In this document: positions 10,486 to 21,600 of the stretch, one piece after another
Layout: every line of letters starts with the position of its first letter
Numbering within the stretch: the first letter of the stretch is position 1
Notes under the pieces: model-generated
The model's database searches: none
What the model saw: only the letters and a program-made list of their open reading frames with translations
What the model was told of the DNA's origin: nothing
Program-made: the position numbers and the translations under genes
NCBI RefSeq assembly: GCF_025370935.1
Contig: NC_133498.1
Span: 3,977,483-4,041,482 of the forward strand
DNA from: Choristoneura fumiferana
Lineage: Eukaryota; Arthropoda; Insecta; Lepidoptera; Tortricidae
DNA length: 64,000 nucleotides
Direction: 5' to 3'

Positions 10486-10852
10486 TTGACCCGGATAACT
10501 GACGTCTTAAATCGAGTTTAGCCTGACATGTTTCGGGCTAATCCGTAGACCTTCCTCTTCGGAGCAACGCGACTCGGCGGCTGCTGCAACACGCGCACTG
10601 CCTTACCACCTTACTTTGCAGAGCGATGTTGTTAGTGTTGTGTGCTACCATACATTTGACAGTTATAATGAAAATGACGGATAATTGAGTGCCGGTGTCA
10701 GTTTCGTCGGGTAGTCGCGCGAGCAGAGCGGCGGCGTGTTGCAGCAGTCGCCGCGTCGCGTTGCTCCGAAGACGAACTACGGATTAGCCCGAAACGTGTC
10801 GGGCTAAACTCGATTTAAGACGTGAGTTATCCGGGTCAATATATTTAATATG
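10486..10852. mobile_element. Foldback element family E (GACCCGGATAACT ends)
   Basis: The arms run from TTAAATATATTGACCCGGAT to TTCGGAGCAACGCGAC and mirror back at 10740-10852. The centre has TGACAGTTATAATGAAAATG. Relatives: 11343-11490 (deleted), 21228-21556 and 29699-29770 (one end). The right flank TGAGTGAGTCTCACGG also recurs with each. Confidence 0.75.
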
Positions 10853-12722
10853 AGTGAGTCTCACGGTAGTTTCATGTTCAAAACTGTACGCGAACTTGCT
10901 CATACGAATATCTAGCACTTTACAGTAGGCATGCTGTTTTTTTTTGTGTAAAGTAAGGCATTAGACTTTTTTTGAATCTTTATCTAACCTTTTTTTGCAG
11001 GACATTAAAATCATGTATATTTAAATATTTAAGCGCAACTGTTTTCTAATGAATTACTTTATTCAATAAGTTAGGTAAATGTAGAATAAATTGTTGAAAT
11101 ATATAAAATGTGTTTTTATACAATCCCAAATATCACACCTTATTTCCTACACCGCCTGTGACATCACTGTGATCGAATAGCGAGAGTGGAACCCACACGT
11201 GGAACCAGCTTTATAGCCGGGGGAGGGGGGGGGGGGGTCACATGATCAGGTATGATTCTTTATAATGCAACAGCAATAAAGATTAAGATCTAATTTTTGG
11301 AAATCTCACCGGAATTTAGTGGGTAACGGAAGTTTGAATTCAAGAAACGTAAATCGAGTCTAGATCGACATGTTTCGGGTGAATTCGTAGACCTTCCTCT
11401 AGGAACAATATGACTCAGCAACACGCGCACACACGAAACGAGAGCTGAACTCGATTTAAGACGTGTCTCACGGTAATTTCATGTTCACCTACCCGCTGAA
11501 TCTTATTGAGCATATTGAAAATAAAGTTAGCTAAAAAGTTGGTACATTTTTAAGAAGAGATGGTTGTTAATTTTGGAAATATAATTACCTAACCGACAAA
11601 AAAAAACGGAGGAGGTTCTCAAGTCGACGCGTGTAATATATATGACCACCCATAACTTTTTACAGAGTCCCTGTTCGACTTTGATAATTCTTTTGTTATT
11701 GGAAAGTGTGCACCCACCCCGAAATTAGACCCACATAAATTTGGAAAAAAAAACAACCCTAAGGCGGTACAATTTCTAGATATCCTTCTAACTCATACTC
11801 GTAACGCATTGTATGATTAGATAATGTAAACAAAAGAAGTTAGTGTAGTACAGATCATACGAATAAATTAAAAAAATCAAAAAACCCGACTGCCTTAAAA
11901 AATACTATTTTATAAAAATAATATTAAATAATGTTTTATTTCACACTTTTTTAATACTTAGTCCTGTAGATTATAACTATTATAATCCATATATTATATT
12001 TAGAACGGGCTTATTTTTAGCTTTCATTTGACACCCCGCTCGATAGATTTGAATAAAAAAATTTTTTTGAAAACTTATAATTTGGCGCCAAAAATCTGCC
12101 AATTTGTTTTTACAAGAATTTCATGTACCCAGTGTCACTCGCGTCATCAAAACGAATTCAATGATGTATCATTTATCAAAATCGGTTCTGCCATTGAGTA
12201 GTTACGAGAGGACATAGGAATAGACATACAAACATACGTGTCAAACACATAACCCTCCTTCTTCGCAGTCGGGTAAAAAGGTGAATTTTCCACTTTAGTG
12301 TCGTGTCGACTAGGTCGACGCATCTGTTTTAAATTCCCCTGCATGATGGATCTAGACGAGCATATTTTTTTTCATAACAATATCATACAATGTGCACAAC
12401 TCATTTAAGTCGTCGTGTGTCACTAACACAAACCTCACTTTTGTATAGAAAAGAATGCAGCAAAAATAAGGTGACCGAAAATAAACGCGACTCACACACA
12501 ACTCCAAAAATGACACTCGTCTGGCTTCCCGTTATAACCCGCATTTTACTTCCGCCAACACCTAGCGATCAATACAATGGCGTCGACCGCCCCCCAATGC
12601 CACCCGAGCGGGTGATTGTCCCCCCGCCAAACGTCGATCGAATCTGTGACGCGCTGACGTGTAGTTAGCGCTAGCGATTGAATCCATTTAAAACAATTAA
12701 TACATAGCAGTTGAATATAAAT

Positions 12723-14053
12723 ATGACCCACACGTACTGTGCTGTGTACAAATGTAAGTCTAAATCGAGAAAAGAGAAAGAATTGCGGTTCCACAAGTTC
12801 CCGCGAAACTCGATGAGGTTTGTTTTCCTATTTATATGCTTTTTTTATCCCACTGCGTCGCCCCCACTGAGAATACCGTATACGGCCTCCGGAGAATAAT
12901 GATAGTGTAGTGTGAGAGTTACGCTACAGTGCGCCAAAGATCATATTAAAAGTGTGTGACGTTTGCACGAGGGCGCTAATTTATTTATTTTAAGTATAAA
13001 AATATTATTAAATACTAGCTATTAGGTAAATATTACTAGTTCTTTAATCTCAGAATTAAAATTAGAAAACCAGTTACAAACAACGACCTTCACGAGGAAC
13101 TGTAAATAGTGAAGTTTTGTAAGATAACCGCGTCAATTCCGTTTTTGCCACATTCATTAAGATGTTTGTCGCATGTAAAACGGCCATTCATTATCATTTA
13201 TCAATCATATGTGCCGTCTCCGTATTGCAGGAAAAGCGACACGGTAATTAGACTCGGTGCACAGATGAATGAGACAGGCCGATTGCCCTTTCTCTTTATC
13301 TGTGCACTCAATCTAATTACCGTGTCGCTATTGCGGGAAAAAGCGACATGGTAATTAGACTAGTGCACAGATGAATAAGACAGGCCGATTGCCCACTCTC
13401 TTTATCTGTGCACTCAATCTAATTACCTGTCACTATTGCGGGAAAATAGGTAATTAGACTAGTGCACAGATGAATGAGAATGACCGAAAAATGAATTTAT
13501 TTATATAGAAGACGATGCAGTTAACAAAACTTATTGATTTCTTTCTAGGCGCGAAGCGTGGATAGAAGCATGCGGTAGAGCAGACTTGAAATTGAAAACT
13601 GATCAGCAACTGAACAATATGAGAGTATGTTGCTTGCATTTCGAAAAAAATATGTATCGTTATGGAGAGAATCAGCTGATTGATGTTGCTGTACCTACGC
13701 TGAACTTACCGCCGTCCTCGGCGTTTTCTGTGTACATTCAAACAGAGCCTATTGAAGAAAATAAAATTTCGACGAATCAAGAATTTCTAGTGCCCTGTGT
13801 GAATATTAAAAAAGAAGCTACCACAGATACAAATTCCGGTTATGGGGCGGGACATCCTAGCGAAAATGAATATAATGTCAAGAGGATTAAAGTTGAAAAC
13901 GATATTGAAAGTGGAGATTATACTGGGGGAGGATTGGGGACACGACAGATGGATCCAGATGTTACAGTTGAGCAGTTTTTAAGGGGTTGCGAGTTGTATC
14001 TGACACCTGAGTTGAGGCAGTATGTTAGAACGCAGATAATAATACCGCATTAA
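12723..14053 (+). CDS. THAP domain-containing protein
   Basis: Probable sequence-specific DNA-binding nuclear protein. Exons: 12723-12817 and 13549-14053, joined in phase 2, giving 199 residues. The THAP C2CH zinc ligands are C6, C11 (CX4C), then C59 and H62 (CX2H, in VCCLHF). The invariant W36 and the AVPTL motif at 79-83 (the AVPTxF box) are also present. Residues 90-199 are acidic and low in complexity, with a short C-terminal helix-like block around QFLRGCELYLTPELRQY. An in-frame TAG at 12705 precedes the ATG. Many insect THAP genes derive from P-element transposases; here there is no transposase catalytic part, so a host regulatory gene is likely. The intron contains a tandem palindromic repeat. 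The target is unknown. Confidence 0.88.
13223..13478. repeat. Tandem palindromic repeat, about 105-base period, THAP intron
   Basis: ATTGCGGGAAAA-type starts occur at 13224, 13330 and 13434. Each unit is itself an inverted repeat: GACACGGTAATTAGACT plus GTGCACAGATGAAT pairs with ATCTGTGCACTCAATCTAAT. Two full units and one partial unit. Confidence 0.8.
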
Positions 14054-15653
14054 CTACATTAATTTCATTTGCTTTGCATTACCTTCTACTAAAGTTTCTG
14101 TTTCTTATTTCGAAGGTTGTTACGAATAAATGAAGTATACGAAAGTCGAAGTTCGTGTCGTACCGCCCCTTTCACACTCGAATTATAGTAGATTATTGTC
14201 GTGGCCTTGCGAGTCCGTTTAACTAATACGAAGCCAGCAATTGCTATTCCAGCCGAGACTAATATAAAACTTATCTCAAAAATGGTGAATAATTCCGAAA
14301 AAGAATAAACTTTTTCTCAAAAAACATTATAACATTTAATTTTATTTTTATTTCAATGTTTCCCGCCTTTTTTTCATTTTAAATAAACAGCAGGTGTATT
14401 TTTCCACCAAAAACACTACAAGCTGTTTCAGACCCAATAAAAAAAGTCCGGAGTTCCAACAAAATATCTGATACCGGCCATTAGACTTGGCTGTATAGGA
14501 CTTGTGCAAACATTTCCATGGCCTTTTTAACCTTAAATAAAATTTGTGACTGATTGGGCGCGCTAATTTATTATTGTCGAGCTAGCGCGCTTGCAATCTT
14601 TTTATCTTTTTAATTTTTCGCTGACCATACACTATGCACTGATATGATAATAATATGTAAAGAATAATGTCAACTTTTACGGTCATTTTTGAGAAAAAAA
14701 AATATAAGCGTCGGCAGGATGGTACGAAACGATACGAACTTCGATTTTCGAATGTCGTAGTAGCCCTGCTAAAGCCCAACTACTCAGATTAAGACCCTGC
14801 TATGGATAGTCGTTTGAAGTACTTAATCAAATTTCCCAGGTGTCCCTTTATAAAATTTTGACTCGTATTGAACCAAGGAGGTTTGATTTTATGTAAATAA
14901 ATGAAACTGTTGCGATATGTTTTTGTTTTCTTTACCAAATTTCATGTCATGAACATTAGTTAGATTTTTTATTTTAACAACAAAGGCATAAAATGGATTT
15001 TCTCCATGTACCGGTTTTCTGTTTGTACGGCATATTCAAAGTAAGTATATTTTACGTTTTCTGTTTTGTTTTTGTGTTCAATAAAGCGTCATTCTTTTTG
15101 TTGGTTGCTTTGTTTGAAAAATTATATTTATATTATATTTGAATACAAGTAAAAAGCAATATGTGTTTGATTTGAGATGTATGTTTCAAGGTAATTAAAT
15201 TAGTTAGCAGGATAATGCAACAACGTAAATATCCCGCAAGAACATTGCAATAATTTTCAAAAATTGCCGCGGTGAAATATTGCAACCAAATTGCAACACT
15301 TTGTCAATGTTCCCGTACAAAAAAAAACTCTTTATTTGAGGTTACGATAAAAACGCTGAAAATTTAAGGTATTTATTTTTCACGGTGGCAACTGAAACCT
15401 TACCTTATATGTCAAGTTGACATTTGTTTTTCTGCGATTGTTGTCGTCGCAGCTAAAATAAATAGTATAAATCAAAATAGCAGAGATAAACACAATAAAA
15501 CTTACCGTGAAATAAACGCTATGCCCATCCACTTCAACAATACATAGTATTTCCACCGAAAATTCCTTTCGTTTTCCAGCAACGGCCCGTTAAAGCAGTG
15601 TCACCTTCGAGTTATTTTAGTGTACAACTTACCATTTTCTTATGTAAACAATA
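14054..15653. other. Spacer between the THAP and G-patch genes
   Basis: 14134-14170 and 14725-14768 carry mirrored ends of MITE family F (GAAGTTCGTATCGTACC / GTACGATACGAACTTC), suggesting one element of about 630 bases. 14780-15380 is AT-rich with no recognised feature. 15400-15653 probably holds the G-patch gene promoter and 5' leader; no TATA box stands out. Confidence 0.5.
14125..14130 (+). promoter_or_regulatory. Poly(A) signal of the THAP gene (AATAAA)
   Basis: Canonical AATAAA 72 bases after the THAP stop codon, on the coding strand. Confidence 0.65.
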
Positions 15654-18600
15654 ATGGAAAATTGTTGGGAGGAGGCGCCGCACGGTTCCCAAGACTACTA
15701 CCCGCATTACAATCTATTCCAGAGCTCGATTTTCTACGACACTGATAATTTTCGAGTTTCATACTTGTCGTATCGATATGACGACTGTTCGCCCACTGAG
15801 TCGGGTACGCAGTGCTGCGAGGAGCAGGAGCGGAGCGCGGAGCCCCCGGACAAGCCGGCGGAGGTCGTGACGGCGGCCGCCGGAGCACCAGAGCCCTATA
15901 TTATAACTAAAGAGGAGCTTTATAAAGACCCGGACCTTTTTAGGAGCAGGAATGAGGATGTGTATGTATTCAAATAATTATTCATATTTTCAAAGTCAAA
16001 ATATCATTATTCAATTTAGGCTATAACAAGCACTTATGAATGTCAAAAAAAAATCTACCACTGGTTCGGAAAAAACTCGAGAAGAATCCGGCAAGGAATT
16101 CAACGAGGTATATATTTTATTAAACAGATTTAAGTACATTATTATTAAATGATATCACAATAAAAACTATCCTGTGTTTTCTAGGGTCTTGAGCTATTTC
16201 CATACCAAATTACATCAAAATTGGTGGTTAAGTGTGAAAACATAACAAACAAACACCCAAGCAAACATAGTCACATTTGCTTTTGTTAAATTAATTTATT
16301 AAGACATGAAATATGTAATTTTGAAATCTTTATATATTAATTAGTGTAATAATTAATTTAAATATGTAACACATGCATCTGTGACATAACCATGATATGT
16401 TCTATAAGTAATTCATAATGGAAATAAATAGGCTCTAGGGCTAGGCAAGAATTTAATTATTAAGGGCAACTCATAGCGTAGCAAGTAGAATCTTTAAAAA
16501 TAAAGATTAGCTAGGTAAATCATATAATTAATTGTATAAATTGTTATGAAATAAACATATATGTAGAATTATGAGTATGGTCCTTGTATGGTCATTACTA
16601 TGTTTATCTTGAGCACAATTAGTGGACTGTTATTAGTTATTCAAAATAGTTTCATTCTCTGCCCGAATCCCACTTGTTATGCCCACATTGATCATGTTAG
16701 GGTCGGATCCCGGCTCTAAGTCCCATCTTACGACATATATATATATTTTTTGATTTTGATTTCATTTTTGATTTAATAATATTACTTAGGATGATTACAC
16801 TATTACTTTATGAATACATTACATATATTATGAATTAAGCCTGGATTATGAATTAAAATTTGTATGCAAACTATAAGACAACAATAATCTAATTGATTTT
16901 TTTTCCAAAAATCACTGATAATTTATGACATATAATCTCGAAAAGGTAAAAATTTGCAATTAGGTCAGTCTTATATTAGAGCTAATATATTTTTTAAATT
17001 GTTGTTATGAAAATTTTATACATCAACATTTTATTTCTATCCATCAATGTAGATAATCACTAAGTATGTTAGTTTTGTTCAAAGAAACATTAATTATAGT
17101 ATCAATTTTTCAATTCATGATGACATTGCAGTCAAGCACCTTTGGAGTCTTCGGAGCCCCCGTTCCTGTCTGACTCTCGGCCATGGGGCTACGACTGGAC
17201 CAAGCAGAGCTGGGTGAAGCCGGGCCGTGGTGCACTCGTGGTCATGCGGCAGAAAGGTGAACGGAAGGAGGTATTGAGGAACAAACAGAAGCTCTACAAG
17301 CAGCTTGCTAACGCACCAAGGGTTTCCGTCAGCAAAGCCGAGTCGTGAGTGAATTTTAGAATATTTTAATTTAGCTTAGGTGAGTCATACACAAAGTTTG
17401 CTCTGCTGAGCCCCAGAGGTCTGGAAAACGAAAATATTTAGTTTTTCAATAGGGTTGAAAAAGCAAGGGGCTGTTTCACCATCCATTGATCAGTGTTAAC
17501 TGATGGTTAAATGTGATGCCGTCTCTATTTGTTTTGTTCGAATAGACAGAGATGGCATCACATTTAACCGTCAGTTAACACTAATCAATGGTAAGTGAAG
17601 CAGCCCCTAAATGTTATTATGTTATTCTCCTTTGCAGCATGATGCAGAAGATGGGTTGGCAGGGAGGTGCTCTCGGGAAGACCAGTGATGGCATTGTGGA
17701 ACCAGTTACTCCAGATCCTCAATATGTAAGTTTTTTTTTTAATACAACTGGAACGAACGAGCAAGTGTGTCTCCTGATGGTAAGAGGTCACCACCGCCCA
17801 TAAACATCTGCAACACCAGGGGTATTGCAGTCGCGTTGCCAACCTAGAGGCCTAAGATGGCCTCACGTGCCAGTAATTTCACCGGCTGTCTTACTCTCCA
17901 CGCCGAAACACAATGCAAGCACTGCTGCTTCACAGCAGGATTAGCGAGCAAGATAACTGTTACCACGGGACTAATCACCAGTCTACTCGTGACTAAGACC
18001 ACTGCAATGTACGCGAAATATTGAAGGTAAATTATTATTTGTTGTTAGCATGATAAGTCCCGAGTGTGGTAATTAATAGTTATGAGTGAAAATCAGGAAA
18101 GTTTGGTCTGTGTAGAGCTTTACTCACAGCGAACGGAGGTGGCTATGTCTGCCTTAACTGCACTGGTTTACACGGAACGTGTGGCCGCCTGTTGAACAAT
18201 AGTATGAGCAGCGCTGACTGCGCGTCGCGTGCATAGGATTGTACCTGCACCCATGCCCGAATGACGGTTGACACAAGCAGTGGCATAGCTAGCATGTTAT
18301 ATGTAGATATACTAGCTTTTACCCGCGGCTTCGCACGCGTAAACTATTCGGTGTGGTAGCTGCAATTGAAATTTTCGGTATTTTACAAAATTCCCCTGGA
18401 AATTTCCAATATTTATATTGTGGTCTTCATTGAGGTTGTGTTGTGAATAACTGTACAAAATTCAAGACTCTAAAGCCAGTGCTGAAGTTTCAAAATTTTT
18501 CCCTATCCAAATTCAAATGCAAAATTCAAATTCGAATCATTTACTCAGTAAATAGGCCGCAATGGGCAATTTGCACGTCATTTTTTATACTACCAGCGCT

Positions 18601-21600
18601 TTCGGAAAGACCATCATTGCCAAGAAGAATGCGCCGCAAGAAACTTGGCAGAAAGTCATTTTTTCAAAATAAAATAATTACAAATAAAATACTTAAAAAC
18701 TACAGTATACAATTAAAGACAAAAAAAATACGAAATAATAATAATAATAATAATACAGGGATGTATGGGGTCCCTTAGTTACAAAACTATACCGTGGGAA
18801 TATCGGGATAAAAAGTAGCGTACTTATGTGTTATTCCAGACATACTACCTACATCCAAATTTCATGCCTCTAAGCCTACCGGTTGTTATTTCGACATTAT
18901 ATTATTATTTTATTATTATTATTTTTTTTTTATTATTATTATTATTATTTTATTATTATTATTATTTATATAATGCACAGGCAGCTTATAGCTGATGCGT
19001 GCATATCATTGTTCACTTGTGTAATTGTCTTCAAAGTACTTATCAAGTCTGTTTTTAAAAGTATTCACTGAAGGTGCACTGATCACTGTCTCGGGCAACT
19101 GTTCCACTGTTTCACGACGCGGTTGCCCAGGAAATGGCGCCTGGGGTTGCTTGTACTTAGAGTGCGTATCAGTTTCAGAGAGTGACCTCGCAGCCTCTCA
19201 TTCATGCTCCGTGTAAATATGTCACTTAGTTCAGGTACATTATAGTGTCCGGTCAATATCTTGTAGGTTTCGATCAGATCACCACGCTGCCTCCGCCTGT
19301 CCAAGGTGGTAAGTCCCAACTCTCTCAACCTGTCTTCATACCCCTGTTACGCAGACATGGTACCATTTTTGTAGCTCTCCTTTGCACTCTTTCTAAAAGG
19401 GTAATGTCCTTTTTGAAGTATGGGTTCCAGACCTGGAAGGCATACTCCAACAACGGTCTCACATAAGTCTTGTAGAGTTTAAGGAAGAGGTTCTTGTCCA
19501 TGTAGTGAATATTCCTAGGTATCCCGTGGTAATATCGGGTCAAAAAGTCGTCTATGTGTTTTTCTAGACATCCAGCTTCCTACATACCAAATTTCATGGC
19601 TCTAAGCCCAGTGGTTGTTATTTCGAGATTTTATCCCTAGGTATCCCGTGGGAATATCGGGTCAAAAAGTCGCTTATGTGTTATTCCAGACGTCTAGCTA
19701 CCTACATACCAAATTTCATGACTCTAAGCCCAGCGGTTAGTATTTCAAGATTTTATCCCTATCCCGTGGGAATATCGGGGTAAAAAATAGCTTATGTGTT
19801 ATTCCAGAGGTCCAGCTACCTACATACCAAAATTCATGGCTCTAAACCCAGTGGTTGTTATTTCGAGATTTTATCCCTAGGTATCCCGTGGGAATATCGA
19901 GTCAAAAAGTCCCTTACGTGTTATTCCAGACGTCCAGTTACCTACATACTAAATTTCATGACTCTAAGCCCAGCGGTTATTATTTCAAGATTTTATCCCT
20001 ATCCCGGGGGAATATCGGGATAAAAAGTAGCCTATGTGTTATTCCAGAGGTCCAGCTACCTACATACTAAATTTCATGGCTCTAAGCCCTGCGGTTGTTA
20101 TTTCAAGATTTTATCCCTAGGTATCCCGTGGGAATATCGGGTCAAAAAGTCACCTATCTGTTATTCCAAACGTCCAACTACCTACATACCAAATTTCATG
20201 ACTAAGCCCAGAGGTTTTTATTTCGAGATTTTATCACTATCCCGTGGGAATACCGGGATAAAAAGTAGGCGTCCTCTCAGAATTAGAGGGCTTTGACCGT
20301 AGATCCCACGCGGGCCCAATGCGGGATGGGAACTTCACACATACCTTTGCAGGGTTGTGCAGGTTAACTCACGAACAACTGTCCAAAATTTCAAGACTAA
20401 ACCCAGCGTTTGAAATTTCAACATTTTATCCCGTGGGAATATCGGGATAGAAAGTAGACTACTTATGTGTTATTCCAGAAGTCCAGCTACCTACTTACCA
20501 GATTTCATGACTATAAACCAGCGGTTGTTATTTCGTTGTTTCCAGATTTTATCCCTATCCCGTGGGAATATCGGAATAAAAAGTAGGCTATGTTATTTCA
20601 AACGTCCAGCTACCTACTTATCAAATTTCATGACTCTAAGCCCAGCGGTTGTTATTTCGAGATTTTATCCCTATCCCGTGGGAATATCGGGATAAAAAAT
20701 AGCCTATGTTTTATTCCAGATGTTCAGCTATCTACATACCAAATTTCAGGGCTCTAAGCCCAGCGATTATTAGTTCAAGATTTTATCCCTATCCCGTGGG
20801 ATAAAAAAGTAGCCTATGTTATTTCAAACGTCCAGCTACCTACTTATCAAATTTCATGACTCTAAGCCCAGCGGTTGATATTTCGAGATTTTATCTCTAT
20901 CCGTGGGAATATCGGGATAAAAAGTAGCCTATGTTTTATTCCAGATGTTCAGCTATCTACATACCAAATTTCATCCAAATCCGTCCAGCCGTTTCAGCGT
21001 GAAAGAGTAACAAACATACTCACTCACTCACTCACTCACTCACAAACTTTCGCATTTATAATATTAGTAGGATTATGGGTGTCACCACAAAACAAATGAA
21101 AGAAAAACTGGCTATGCAGGTATGCACCGCACCTATTATTATCAATTATGGTTACATTTACGTTACGTTATAGCGGTTATGCAATCTGACACAGTTTTAG
21201 GAATTTTTATAGTTAACACTGCTGATATTAAATATATTGACCCGGATAACTCACGTCGTTTTCATCATCATTACAACTGTCAAATGTAGGGTAGCACACA
21301 ACACTAACAACATCGCTCTGTAAAGGTACGTTCACACACACCGATGACGCAGCACGAGTATTTAACACCGTTTTCCAACTCGGAGGTACCGTCCACTATC
21401 CCGGTTGAAATTCGGACGACGACTAATCTCGATGGCTTCACGCACTTTCCGCGGAATGAAAAACATGTCGAGCTAAACTCGATTTAAGTCGTGAGTTATC
21501 CGGGTCCAATATATTTAATGAGTGAGTCTCACGGTAGTTTCATGTTCAAAATAACACTGCTGATGTGCACGGTCGGGTGACACTCCTAAGCGGGTGACAC

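Larger units (their letters stand above)
7304..12722. other. Gene-free spacer between NDUFA8 and the THAP gene
   Basis: I find no exon with splice support here. It holds the repeats at 7495-7765, 8015-8535, 8694-9080, 9218-9306, 9307-9590, 9592-9730, 10486-10852, 11343-11490 and about 11600-12280 (tail near CTTCTTCGCAGTCGGGTAAA). The last 350 bases before the THAP start are single-copy-looking and GC-richer, probably the THAP promoter. Confidence 0.6.

Noticed and set aside
12390..12668. 92-residue proline-containing frame upstream of the THAP gene
   Set aside because: No family resemblance, no splice continuation, and it overlaps the probable THAP promoter; most likely chance.
13223..13478. 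Possible CRISPR-like array (regularly spaced repeats)
   Set aside because: Only about 2.5 units, each a long palindrome with no unique spacers, in an intron of a eukaryotic gene.
15640..15888. 82-residue proline-rich minus-strand frame
   Set aside because: It is the antisense of the GC-rich first exon of the G-patch gene.
18883..18970. Frame rich in L, F and Y
   Set aside because: Translation of an (ATT)n microsatellite.
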